Positions 36,635 through 48,042 of a stretch of 64,000 nucleotides of DNA are shown one piece after another. Location of the stretch: assembly GCA_030268105.1 (NCBI GenBank), contig BSDZ01000014.1:2314501-2378500 (forward strand), given 5' to 3'. The position numbers and the translations under genes are program-made. The notes below the pieces were generated by a model. The model saw only the letters and a program-made list of their open reading frames with translations. It ran no database searches and was not told where the DNA came from. The stretch is from Volvox africanus. Lineage: Eukaryota; Chlorophyta; Chlorophyceae; Chlamydomonadales; Volvocaceae. The stretch's first letter is position 1. Every line of letters begins with the position of its first letter.

Positions 36635-38770
36635 GGTCTGAATATGGCCCCTAACCTCAAAATCTTAGATGATTTGGCGACTGACGGCTGCGCAAGGAAA
36701 AAGGGACGACGCTACCTCCTGGGCCTGGATGGCATGGGAATGCGCCTGCAGACCGTAACGCGTCTATGGGAGCTAACTAGTCTGCTTATCCAGAACATTG
36801 CAACGTTTCAAACGGCGTGTATTATCATAGATGGATTAAGTTTCCGCAGCGCGTGTGCGTTAATTGCTGGCGCGTCCACCCCCAGCTTACCTCTGCGTGA
36901 GGTTCATCTGGTTTGGAAAACTGGTGAGTTAGATGATACTTATAGAAAAACATATTGTGGTTGCGCCCAAAGTTTCGCCCTTAGTTGCTGCATTCGCAAC
37001 AGCCTCAGGAGGTCGGACATGCGTCCATGTGGTTTGGCCGCGCTAACCATGCCATAAACGCGGCGACCGCATTCTGATCATGTCCTGGTGTTGTGTCGTG
37101 TTCACAATATCTATAACGACTTGACACCAAATCTATGCCAGCGCATGCGTGAGGCTTCTATTGTATGATGGCGTTGGTTTGTCACATGTCATACACGAGT
37201 AAAATATGGCGATGGGTGGTGGTAGCATTGATAGGTAAGCCACGCCACGGTGAACGGATGTATGGCTGTTCCTTGTATGGCCGACAGACAACTGTGAGCG
37301 GGAGAACATGCAAACCGCTGGACAAGCGTTTGCGGGTCCTGCTGTATCACTTAAGCAATGAAAACGTGAATGAAGTTCACATCCGTCGGATGAACCCACG
37401 AACCCCACCGGTCACCTCATTCGATGCGGTTGCATAATGTGGCGTTGTAGCTGCGTATTGTGTATTGCAACCCCGGCTGCAACTTAAGCTGCCCGCCAAA
37501 TCTTGATCTTATCACTAAGCGCTGCTAAGTTTTGCAAGCTCAGGTCAACACACGTTTAAAAAGCCTTGGAAATGGAACTTGTGGGTATTGGGGAGGCAAT
37601 CCCTACGGCTCATCTCCGCTGTGCGCCCAATCCGGTAACCTACGCCATGCTGCTCTTTGCAGCTCTGTTGCGACCCACAGGTACGTCGCAGATAAATTAT
37701 CACTTACAGGCTGGAGCAGTGATCTTATAGTTCTGGCGGAAACATCCTAGGCCGCAGCCTGTTAGGGGGAGGAGATGCACTCCCCTGGGCCGTAGCCTCT
37801 TGGGTGGAGATGCACTTTTCCTGCACTAGCTAGTGTTCACCCTTATAAAATAGCTTTCGTCCAATAGAAGATGTGTTTAGAGGAACGCCAGATGCAAGCG
37901 GTGGAATGGAATCCTTTTTTCCAGGTTTGCGGAATCGAGGTCATTTTGGTGTTCAGCGCGAATAATCGTTACATTTAATTTTAGGAGAGCTGCTTAAGCG
38001 TGTCTGGGTGAACGCCCCAGGTCTGAGTGAACGGCCCCTGTGCGTACCATCGTGCAAGTGCACCCAGACATGGATTGAAAAACATGCAGAAATACACATA
38101 TGCACCAACAGCGCAGACACGTACACACGCAACTAAACTTGATAAGCGCTGGGTGAATGATCTGATTCATTAGGAAAAGCGCTCATAACAGATGAATATC
38201 GGCATACACGACCCCATTCTTCTGTTGCACATAAAATAGCCATAGGCGTGCACAATAGTCAGCATATTTTTTTCTTGAGCCCGGTAAAATTATAAATAGT
38301 GGAAAGGAAACCCACTCCAATTCTTGCGCACCGGAATGCAGTGCTTCTATACTTGCTACACGTGTCACTACGATGTGAGGACGACGCATGTGCGAGGCCC
38401 CGGATCCTGGATCAACTTTGAATGAAATATCACAGCACATTACCTGCTTTACCCACCTTAGGTACGGCAAGTGCACGCATAATGATGCAATCTTTCGGGA
38501 TGAAATGTGCGCATGTAACTTGTTGGGTTAAGCAAATATATCCCAATATATGTTTTCCATATACCATATCCACCGAAATAGCTGCCGCCACACATTACCC
38601 ACGGCCATGAATGCTAGCTATGCTTCTTTTCCAATCAGCACAAGCCATTACCTTCACAGTGCCACGCAGTTTTTCCATGCATTATTTACGTGGTAGCCAC
38701 CATAGGGTTGTCGCAAGGGATTCCCAAGGCCCAAGCGCCCAACATACACCAAGAAGAGTCCACAATCCGC
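36635..38770. other. Spacer between CAP-G2 and haloperoxidase genes
   Basis: The two genes converge here, so both 3' UTRs are included. No supported gene. A degenerate tandem duplication lies at 37750-37825. Confidence 0.5.
37750..37825. repeat. Two-copy degenerate tandem duplication
   Basis: GCCGCAGCCTGTTAGGGGGAG...GATGCACT is followed by GCCGTAGCCTCTTGGGTGGAGATGCACT. The unit is about 37 bases with several substitutions. Confidence 0.7.
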
Positions 38771-41700
38771 TCAAAACAAGTCATTCAGAGTCGAACCCTT
38801 GAAGAACCTGGTGTGGATCTTCTTGGCGATTGCGTAGCCCAGGTCCATGCCATCCTTGTTGGACTTGCGGAAATGCACACCGCCATAGATGCGGCTCATG
38901 CCCACTTCCAGAGCCGCCTCACGGAAGGATGTGTAGCTGCGCTTGCCCACCTCTGGTGCACTGAGTGAGGAGGCGGAGAAGCCTGTAGTGGCGTTCAGGT
39001 GCGACTCCAGCACGTACAGTGCAGCGCCCGTGGTGCACATGTGGCTGGAGACGTACTCAGGGTCGATGGGTGTGGTGATCAAGGGCGTCCAGGTCGGGTC
39101 GTAGACACCGGCACTATGTTTGTTCCGGATGGCAGTGATCGGGCGCCAGAACTGCTCCCCGAACTTCACGCGCCAGCTGCACGCCCGCACGAGGTAGGAG
39201 GGAATGATTGAAAGTGTCAGCCACCGAGCAAAATATGAAGGTAGAGGACACAAGATGCTGTGAATTGGATTATAATACCATTCAGCAATGGTATTTAAAC
39301 GACGCATTTTCAAAGTGGACAGCCTGGATGGTGGACAGCCTGGTCTATGACCCAAGCTTGTGGGGATGTGTGTCGACGCATGAAATGCGGCCTTCGGAAA
39401 ACCCAACACGATGTTAAAGGCATGCGGCTCACCAGGCGATGGCAGTATCCCAGAAGCTGGTGGTCAGCAGCTTCAGGAAACGGGCCTGGACGATAAGCGG
39501 AGTAGACGCGGGCAGGGCCTCCAGGGCCACATTAATCCAGAAGCCGGCCAGGGTGGAGGTACCTGAACCAAGACATGCCGTGAGGGTGTGTACGTGGTGA
39601 AGGAGGGAGGAACACACAAAGGCATTAGGGGTCAGCCAATGGATAGAGGATCCAAATGATAGTGATTGCTAAGTAGGGAGGCAGGAGGACGGAATCATAA
39701 ATACCTCTGGTGTATCCCTTTCTGCAAGCTGCATGGAAGGGAACCTGGAAGTTGGCTTAGCGCTGCAAATGCACCATTTTTTCCGCACTCACAGTACCTG
39801 GGCTTAACCGGGGCGGATCCAATGAACACTTGGCTCAGGTGTAAGGGAATCCTACAGCGCCCAAGAACTACGCACCGTAGCCCTGGGCCCAGAAGAATAC
39901 CGAGCCTGTGTCGTACGCAGAACGGTTGGCGGAGATGACCGAGCCCAAAGAGAAGGTCTGCGCACATGTGGCAGTGAAGTAGACTCAATGACCGCTGCTG
40001 TCTGATTCAGCCGGGGGCTTATTTGGCAAGCATCATGCAGACCATCTCCGCGACTTGTGAGGTCATGTCACGACGGATGGCGTTACCAGACATGAATGGT
40101 GCCAGTGTTTGTGCTATCGTGCGCGTGTGCAATATTAATAGTTAATTTGCACAATATAATGATTTAATAGAATAATCAAATCACATGTGTGAGCTGTAGG
40201 CCGGAGCGGGGACTCAGCCCGCTGGGCAGTTTATGGGGTAACGATTATGCCTGGAAGAGCCCCTTAACGTCGATGAGCCGGTACGGCACTAATTCGTCGG
40301 AGGAAGGGAGGCGAAGCGGAAAAGCTCGCCCGTTAGTTAGTACTTATCTTAATAATATTTGGATCTTTATCTTTGGGGTTAGTTGATTTGTATCGCTTGA
40401 GACTGATGGCGTTTGCCGCCTAATGACGGGTTGTACGGCGCTAGAGTCGAACAGATTTTTTTGGTGATGATGAGGCAAGTGACCTTTGTCACTTGGCTCT
40501 AGAAGCGTTAAGTACTTCTTCAGCCCTTAAAACATTAATGGAGTGGAGAACTTACAAAAACATCTCCCGTGGAGTATGGTTGGCGCCCGTGGCATTGAGT
40601 CTTCTAGGGGGAACATGCGTGTATGTGTGTGCGTGCGTGCGCGTGTGCCACTTCGTGCTTGCAGCCACTTAAACCCAACCAATTATGACATTGGCTAGCC
40701 TGCTCTACACAGCAACCCTGCTCCTTGTTATGAATATGTCTGAACATTTGGTGTGGACCCTTTGCAAGCCGTCCCTTAGGACTTGCATCAAAACTATATC
40801 CTCCCTGCCGCATCTTCAAATTAGGCAGAAATATTTGAAATGGTGTCGTGGGGCAGAGAACGCAGACTGCCGGACAGAGAAAGCGCGTATTCGTTTTAGC
40901 CGAACGTATTTTTAATCCATACTCACCTTTCAACTTTAACATTATCAACTCATTTTCAACCCGCATTTTCAACAAGGAGGGATCGAACGTCTATGCAAAA
41001 CAACTACCAAATTTCAGTTTAAATTATACATTCTGATTATGAAAGGCGGGTGTTCCTCTCCTGTAAGCAAACTCTACGTGACAAAAGCCACACACGCCAT
41101 ACGTACCTCTTTCAGCTGCTTGGCGTACTCGGGGTCACTCAGGTTGAAGTGCTTGAGCTTGGCGGTGAAAACGTCAATATCCTTGCTGGCGAGGTAGAAG
41201 CCAGTGGCGTAAGCAACCTGGGGGTAGTGCACCGTCGTCTGCACGAATTGGGAGGGAGTTGGCGAGCGGAGGTTAGTGCAAGCGGTGCAATCGGGACGTC
41301 AACCCCAAACATCACATGAGCATACCAGCAGACCGCACCATGGAGGGAGGTGTATCTAGCTACCTTAACTAGTACAAGTAACCCTATTATTTGGATGTTG
41401 GTTATTAACCATTCCAAAATCGTTTATCTATATATATTACCTTAATATATTTAAAATTTAGTTCTTGAAAGTTAAGACAGTATCAGTGCCCTAACAGTTA
41501 GAAATAGTTTTGCGACTGTTTCGCAGCCAGATGTTGGAATTATGGTGGTAACCTTTATTACAATCGATTGCTCAGGAAGTGCGGTTTTAATATATTGACT
41601 TTTAGGTCACGATAAAATTCCCATGTGAACCTAATGCAAAGATTTAATAACAGAAGTTTGTTCATCATATTTGTTAATCATACGGAATTTGTAAACCCTA

Positions 41701-43581
41701 ACTCCTGCAAGATCGCCTTTTATTAATTCTCCTATTAAGGGATTGTCTACAATTACCTTAACCGCTTCATCTAAATTTTTTTGCAGTTTCTTGACTGCAA
41801 TTTTAAAAGTATAAGACTGTAAAGCATGTATTATATTATCTACCCAAAATGATAAGGTTCAAAATTACCTGTTTTTCATCTTCTATAGAAAGTAAGATAT
41901 CCTTGATAAGACTATAAGGTAAATCCTGATTTCCTTCAGCTATTTTTTCGATATAAGCGCAATATTCTAGTTGCTTTGGAACAGACCATATGCTGAGAGG
42001 AAGAACCTTTTCAACTACATTTATTATACCATCTGACATTTTAACAACTGTAATTTTACCTGTTTTTTGCATTATTTAATAACTACTTTAGTTGTGTTTT
42101 ACAACCTTTTATTACCAAATGTGCTAAATCTTGTATAAACCTTTTATCATATTTGAAATATTTGTAGTTTTTCCCTTAGCCAACCACCACGCTTTGTTAG
42201 CTTTAAATAAAAATGCATCAAGGTCTGATTGGTCGACTTGATTTCTAGGCTTGAGTAGTCTCGCTATTAGTTCTCTTTCCATTTTAGAAATTAATTACCA
42301 TCACTTGAGATCAAAACACTTTGCGCTAATATTTTTCCAAACATGACAACATCTTTATATAAAACCGCATGCCCTTTATCTTTTATACCACCAACACCTG
42401 GCACCTGGCACTGCCGATCCACCGATCCACCGATCCGCCGATCCTGGTCCGCTGTTTCCCTACATATATACACACAAACACACGCACCTGGTTCGGTGTA
42501 AACTGGTAGAGGCCCAGGACGGAGCTGTCACCGGGTTTGAAGTTGGCAAACGAGCTGCTGCCATCACACAGCCTGCGTATGTTCGAAGCAACGGAATGAA
42601 AGGCACGGTAGTCGGTGGCGAAAACAGCACAAGTACGGCCTAGAAGGTGCACTGGAATGGAAAGCAGCAGTAAATATTCTCGTAACGCAAACGTAGGTGC
42701 AGCCAAGGGTAACCTGTCCGCAAGGAGGGTCCTCACCGTTTGTTTAGGATCGCCTTCACGACAGGCAACAAGACCGATTTAAGGACCTCCAGATCGGCAT
42801 CGCTCAAACCCAGGGCATTAACCTGAGCGGCCAGGACAGGGTCGTAGTCGTAGCTCTGGCGCCAGTCGAAGAAGTTGGACAGCACGAAGTGGCTTGCGTA
42901 GGCTGAAGGGGTGTGTGTTGCGGGTAGGGATCGACAGTCCAGGAGCTCGGTGCATCGAATCATCCATCACGATGTTTGGCCGGCGATATATTGAAAGGCA
43001 CTTAAATGAAGATCAAACGGAAGCGCAACAGTCAACAGGATATTTACCGTTTTACGATCGACGAGCGTATAAACAGAAGCCTTTTTTAGTCGCAAACCAC
43101 TTTTCGTAACCGTCCTCACCCAGTCTCACCTGCAGCAGCCTCCTCCGAAATGGTCACAGTGCTTGCCTTCGCTGCCTTGATAGCATCGTATTGCGCTGCA
43201 GATAATTGCGCGGCAAACGTAACGGAACAGGCCGCAAACACAAAACTGGTAACGCGCATACGTTGCAGGAGGTTCGCACTATGGAGATGGAAATTGAGAA
43301 TGACAACGAAGCTTTTAGCAGCGGTAAAAAATCTTGCTGGCCAGCAACTTGAACGGTGGTGTCTTTTTTGGATCTCGCAAAGTGGGTTTATTCTTACCGC
43401 TTGCGACGGTGGCGTACAGCCGCGCGGCCTGCTGGTGCTCGACACCGAGGTCCTTGACGGAGGTCTGCGCGATGTTAATCCATTTCGTGACGACGCTGCT
43501 GACTGCAGCTTGACTGGCAGGCAGTGCCAGGAGGATGCAAGCTGCTGCCGCAGCAGCAAGCCATGCCCTTCGCAGCGCCAT
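38771..43581 (-). CDS. Secreted vanadium-haloperoxidase-like PAP2-fold protein
   Basis: Eight in-phase exons, 43581-43398, 43195-43130, 42902-42737, 42572-42488, 41238-41107, 39957-39876, 39562-39433 and 39176-38771, encode 416 residues. Residues 1-26 are a signal peptide (MALRRAW, Ala/Leu core, ASQA cleavage region). The catalytic segment fits the vanadium-haloperoxidase/acid-phosphatase pattern: K286-x6-R293-P, then S325-S326-H327, then S376-R377-x5-H383. The one departure is Ser326 where the family has Gly in PSGH. These enzymes oxidise halides with hydrogen peroxide, or hydrolyse phosphate esters using the same site. The flanking text (TAIRN, DPTWTPLITTP, PEYVSSH, GVHFRKSNKDG) is closer to haloperoxidases than to lipid phosphatases. 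Export to the cell surface or matrix is inferred. The fourth intron (41239-42487) holds the bacterial-like block. Confidence 0.85.
41600..41835 (-). pseudogene. Frameshifted RelE/ParE-type toxin remnant
   Basis: One frame, stopping near 41630, shows a Lys-rich helix followed by NPLIGELIKGDLAGVRVYKF, the central signature of phage-type RelE/ParE (Gp49/HigB-like) toxins. The family's C-terminal segment resumes in other frames (ALGSHGNF, then a YRDLK-like end). No ATG precedes the homologous part in its frame. The gene therefore has a missing start, a small internal loss and at least one or two frameshifts, and should be inactive. Confidence 0.55.
41836..42072 (-). CDS. Antitoxin-position ORF, 78 aa
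   Basis: The ORF begins MQKTGKITVVKMSDGI and contains WSVPKQLEYCAYIEKIAEG, followed by DLPYSLIKDILLSIEDEKQ. It lies directly upstream of the RelE/ParE-like remnant on the same strand, the usual order of a type II toxin-antitoxin pair. The final ten residues (VILNLIILGR) read unlike the rest and may come from a frameshift. I do not recognise a DNA-binding motif with certainty, so the antitoxin role rests on position. Confidence 0.4.
   Translation of the reverse strand: MQKTGKITVVKMSDGIINVVEKVLPLSIWSVPKQLEYCAYIEKIAEGNQDLPYSLIKDILLSIEDEKQVILNLIILGR
42124..42282 (-). CDS. Small bacterial-like ORF, 52 aa, unknown function
   Basis: The ORF starts MERELIARLLKPRNQVDQ and is rich in Lys, Asn and Ile. 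It starts 8 bases after the stop of the preceding fragment. The segment FLFKANKAWWLAKGK looks like an ordinary folded bacterial peptide, but I cannot name a family. It is probably not expressed, because it lies in an intron of an algal gene. Confidence 0.4.
   Translation of the reverse strand: MERELIARLLKPRNQVDQSDLDAFLFKANKAWWLAKGKTTNISNMIKGLYKI
42291..42400 (-). pseudogene. C-terminal fragment of an unknown bacterial-like protein
   Basis: About 33 residues, starting near GGIKDKGHAVLYKDVV and ending in SSDGN before a stop at 42291-42293, are open but lose any sensible N-terminus at the edge of the AT-rich block. I do not recognise the family. Truncation at the presumed insertion boundary suggests only the 3' end of a longer gene was captured. 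Confidence 0.4.
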
Positions 43582-44335
43582 TTGCCGTTTATACACCAGG
43601 AAACAAATGCTGAAACAAAGACAAAAAACGATGCGTCTTGAGGCGACCTGTTGGGTTAGAAATCCAATTGTAGATATTTATGTGATATCGATGACGTACG
43701 ACACCGCACAATCTACCGATGACCGTTATTCCGTACGTTTTCTTGGCAGCTTCTAACGATAACGTTAGATGGTAGATGTGCGAAGAATGGTATCTTTTTT
43801 ACTTCTTGTCATTTTTCGTCATGTTGTATGTGTGGTCTCCCATCTGGTGTTGCATTTTGAAACGCCACTAGAATGGTTACGTTATACGGTACCCCGGGTA
43901 CCGACCCACACCGCCCGCCATGAACAAAACCAGGGCGCGTGCAGCTAGACCAATTCACAAACGTTATAGATTACAAGGAGCCGACTTGTGTTCCGTTAAT
44001 AGAAGTTTTACATGTTTAATGTAAGCTCAGGATATGCAGGCGCCTGACACCGAGATAGCGGAAGGGCGCCTTAGAAGACTAGAAGTTCCGAAATGTTTGT
44101 AATTGCATAAGTCAATAACTTGTATTGATTAATATAATTAGAAGCTCCCATATGCTGTTGGTATTTTAATTAATGCCGTAACCTATCGACTCGTCGACGC
44201 GCCTAAAACGAGGTGCCGGAAAAGTGAGTAATCGCCGTACCAACACCGCGTCCACCATGACGCTTAATTCAGCCGCAGTGTTTTGGAATTGTCTGAAACC
44301 CTACACCAGATGTAACAAATTATGCCGGTTTTGCC

Positions 44336-44641
44336 TTAGGTTGGGCAAACTGATTGAAAGATGGTCTCAAAACTCGTCGTAACGTTTGGAGGCTTCTGCA
44401 CCTCTGACGACGTAACACCGCTGCCCACAATCTGCAATCCTCCACGAACGGTGATTACCATAATAGTCACGTTGATTCGCGTTATATTGTCAGGCAATGC
44501 TAGCGTTATCTGCAGGTTCTCCCGCAGGCTGTTCGATCTCTTTCCAGCCACCTCATAACGTCCCCTATATCTAAAGGACCTAAAGGACAACCAGTGTGAG
44601 AAGTTGCTGACCGCAGGACCTAAGTTATCGGAATTCTTCAA
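44336..44641 (-). other. Unassigned 101-aa ORF
   Basis: The ORF has balanced composition, unlike its repeat-coded neighbours, and contains LQITLALPDNITRINV and KPPNVTTSFETIF. The opposite strand is also open for 65 codons. I recognise no family. It could be a small gene, an exon or part of a dispersed element. Confidence 0.25.
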
Positions 44642-44877
44642 CGATTCTGGAACCTTGAACTTGCAAAGTTTGGAGTTTTCGGACGTGTGATCTGTACGGC
44701 ATGTACCTTAAACCATTTGTCTTAAGAGTTTAGAATTCCCCGGATTCATGAACTGGCCGACACCCTCTGGGTAAGCACGCTCTCCCAGTCCCTCCCCTTG
44801 CCCTTTTATCTTCCTCTCCCCACTCCCTGTGCCTCCCTCCCTGTCCCTCCCTCCCTGTGCCTCCCTCCCTGTCCCTC

Positions 44878-45038
44878 CCTGTCCCTCCCTCCCTTCCTCC
44901 CTTCCTCCCTTCCTCCCTTCCTCCCTTCCTCCCTTCCTCCCTTCCTCCCTTCCTCCCTTCCTCCCTTCCTCCCTTCCTCCCTTCCTCCCTTCCTCCCTTC
45001 CTCCCTTCCTCCCTTCCTCCCTTCCTCCCTTCCTCCCT
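44878..45038. repeat. (CCTCCCTT)n satellite tract
   Basis: About 20 near-perfect 8-base units form a one-sided polypyrimidine tract, with less regular CCTCCCTGTGCC units at 44826-44890 and CT-rich sequence on to 45185. Pro/Leu/Ser or Gly/Arg/Glu ORFs on either strand are products of the repeat. Confidence 0.97.
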
Positions 45039-46570
45039 CCCCCTATCATTCAACCCTCACGGTTAGTCCTCGTTTCTTCAATATCAGTTTATTCAGTATT
45101 CGTTCAATTCGACTTCCCCTCCCTCCCTTCCCCCCTCCACCTCTCCCTCCCTCCCTCCTCCGCTCCCCTTGTTCTCTCCCTCTAAACCCCTCAAAGCGGG
45201 AAGCGGGTTTGGAGGGTTTGCGTGGGTAGGACGTTACAGAATACACTTGCACAAAAACATGCATACAAGCACGGCAGCACGTGATGAGGTGCGTACGCGT
45301 GAATCTTGCTTTTGCCATGGACTTCCCTGAAGCAACGGGCGGAAATGACCCACAGTTGTTTGCCAGAAATTCCTGAAAGCCAGCGGTTACGAGCCAGCTA
45401 TGGAGCTGTGACGTCTTGGCACAACGACAATGGCATACGTACACGGGGAGCACAAAGCTTAAGTCATCATGTATACCATCCGTACATGGAGTCCATCACG
45501 CTAATACACGGGACCCTACATGGGACCGATGCAAAAAGACCACGTACGTGAGAAGGTGTCAAAGTGAAACCAACGATTATGCATGTGAGGTAATAAATTA
45601 CTGCAAAGTCGGCACGGCAAGAGCCGATGGCGACGGGCCATAACAACCAACGCGTGCAAGTGCAGTGGTACAATATAAGCAATCAAATTTCATCGTCTTG
45701 CAGGTGGTGACATTGCCACACCTTGCCGCTGTTCATCGCGCAACTGAGCACAGCAGTGCTATGGCTGGTGCTGTGGCTACTGCTTTGCGAACTAGCTTGC
45801 AAGGATTGGGTTGCCAACAAGTGTATATTTCTTGGCCATTAGGACATAAGCTCATACCCGCGGTACGTCTTCTTGCATGTCTCTGGATTCTGAAGGACGC
45901 TGCTCTAGGATTTGCTTGCTGCCTGTTCTTTGCATAGTACATATACCCAACCTCCCAACCTTGCTTACGACCACCAAAAACAACATACAAATACATCATC
46001 ATGACATGGCACAGCTCTACTCTTTAGGATCGCTACAGCACTGTGTATGTGAGAATATTTAGACCTCGAGGGCTGCACTGAGAAAGCTCATTAGCTCTTG
46101 AACATATGTTTTATATATCCACCAACTCACGACATACCACGGCCTCCTTGATGGATTATTACTTAACTTAGCACGCGATATCAATATAACCATGTTAACC
46201 ACCTTGCTTGTATGATTTCAGATCTGCTAGTATCCATAGGGTATCGCATCGACGCGGTACGGTGCAGGGCCAATAAAGCTTAGGATGGACGACATCTAGT
46301 CAGCTTCCATTACGCTTTTTTAATTATTATGGATTACGACATGACTGGTACTACACAATTAGCTTCCAAAGCGTCGATGGTGTCGGAACTCGGTTTCTGC
46401 TCCCCAAAACTTTGTATGTTTCTGCGTGCTCACTTATAATAAACGGTTGAAGTTTTACAAATAAGTTAATGTAGCAATATGTTTTGTTATGATCCACAAC
46501 TGGCAACGTGACAGATGTCGATGGTGTTCATCACTCCGAAACCCCGTTTAACGCGGTTATATGCCGCCCA

Positions 46571-46597
46571 CCAGAATGCCAGTCCTAGGCATTCTGG
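46571..46597. repeat. Perfect 10-bp hairpin
   Basis: CCAGAATGCC and GGCATTCTGG pair perfectly around the seven-base loop AGTCCTA. No gene is nearby. Confidence 0.7.
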
Positions 46598-47630
46598 CTT
46601 AATAGTCAATTTGTTTTCCTTACCTATAACTCATGTAAAATCATTTATTGCAAACACGTCGACGCAGAAGCAATTACAAAACATGTCGTACCGAGAAGCT
46701 GTCCCGATAAAATCATGCCGCGTCAGCACATTTATTAGAATATGCAAAACCAGGATATACGTTCACCGTGCCTTCAAGAAGTTGTAATTACAACATGTGG
46801 TGATATGGATGTTGAAAGCTAGCTGTCAAGCTATTGAATAGCTACTTCTGGCTTTCGTCGCCTGGAGTGCTTTGTTTGGCAGGTCCGACATAGAGGCATT
46901 CCTTATGTGTATACATCATAATATACGTAACATTGTCTTCTGTGTGACAACAGTATCATGTAAGACAGTTCGTTACCACGGATCCCCGCGAGAGAACGTT
47001 TCTCCGCACACACAGGGATAACAAATGAGACAGATCTTCTCAGACCGGCAAGTGCCGCACGTTGGAGGGCCGCATAGTTTCGCGATGCACGGCATGTCGA
47101 TTCCTTATCTGCCAGGGGTCTGACCCCTGGCACCTGCAACAAGATATCATGGCCTGCCTTCGCTACAATAAATCTGCAAAATTAGTGACACTCAGTCAGT
47201 GCCAATACAGGAGCATCAGTTGCCATTTCTTCTTCACCTCATTTCTTTATCAACCTCTTGCGATCATCCGTTCCATTCATTGTGATGAAGTAGCACAGGT
47301 GGAGAACGGGTGGATTCCGCTATTTTTATCTCATTCGCAATCTGACTATTACGCCGCAAGGCGCACTACCGGCTGGGAATGCAGCAGGCGCAAATCCAAA
47401 CCAAGCGCGTAACCCCAGCGCGCAGGGTTGGGGGTTATCACCTGTCGCCGCCCTTAACCACACCATTCAAGCATGAGCATGCATTTTACGACAGTGCCGA
47501 TATGCTGGACCCAAACTCACGAATCTTAGGCTGCTGTGCACATGTACTCAGCGTAGTCGATACGCTATCCATGGAACGTAGCGGGTAAGCCTCATGAAAG
47601 TCCGTCGGTTCTGACGTGTCCGCCGGGTGC

Positions 47631-47635
47631 TTACA
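47631..47635 (-). terminator. Candidate TGTAA poly(A) signal, RAP gene
   Basis: TTACA on the plus strand, about 410 bases after the RAP-gene stop codon. Confidence 0.35.
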
Positions 47636-48042
47636 TTCTCCCTTTCCTGTCTGCGATGCTCCTCAGATGGGTGAGGCGGTGGTCCCCCTAATCAGTGAAA
47701 CTCCTTTGCTGACCGCCTTAGGTCCTGCGTGCCCACACAAGATCTGTCTGTGGCCACCCCACCGGTCTGTAACCGCAGGAAACGCGCCTGCCTGATACAG
47801 TTCCGTGTATATAACCCCCCCTCCCGCTCAGCTTTCTCTCCTCCGTAGCCGTCTCGGTATGTCTGTCCCTGTTCGTGAACACCTAAATAACTTTTGTTTT
47901 AAGGCTTCACTACTCTCCCACCTCTGCAGTTTGCCCTAACCAGACACAAACCGGGCACATCCTAGAGCCAGAGAATCCGTTTCCTAAGAACCTCCTTTAA
48001 ACGTTTTTGAACGTTTCCTAAGAACTCCATCAAGGATAGCAA

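Larger units (their letters stand above)
41390..42400. other. AT-rich bacterial-like DNA block inside an intron
   Basis: Base composition changes abruptly to strongly AT-rich compared with both sides. Minus-strand ORFs are closely packed: a C-terminal fragment stops at 42291 and the next ORF starts at 42282, an 8-base gap typical of bacterial operons. Codon choice favours AAA, ATT and TTA, unlike the GC-ending codons of neighbouring exons. The right edge lies near 42400, where short GCACCTGGCACCTGG and CCGATCCA repeats begin; the left edge is gradual. I infer a horizontally acquired bacterial fragment. Plastid or mitochondrial origin is less likely because of the toxin-antitoxin-like genes. 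Confidence 0.6.
43582..48042. other. Spacer with repeats, no supported gene
   Basis: It contains the divergent upstream region of the haloperoxidase gene and the 3' region of the RAP gene. Notable are the CCTCCCTT satellite, a 10-bp hairpin at 46571 and a palindrome CCAGGGGTCTGACCCCTGG near 47115. A pyrimidine-rich stretch with TATATAA lies near 47805-47850. Short ORFs match no family I recognise. Confidence 0.5.

Noticed and set aside
41390..42400. Organelle DNA insertion (NUPT/NUMT)
   Set aside because: AT richness fits, but no photosynthesis, ribosomal or respiratory gene is visible, and toxin-antitoxin-like genes are not organelle genes.
44708..45453. Long Pro/Ser/Leu and Gly/Arg/Glu ORFs
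   Set aside because: They are translations of the CCTCCCTT satellite and its flanks, open in many frames on both strands.
47600..47960. Possible solo LTR with TATATAA
   Set aside because: I could not find matching TG...CA ends, a target-site duplication or a second copy.
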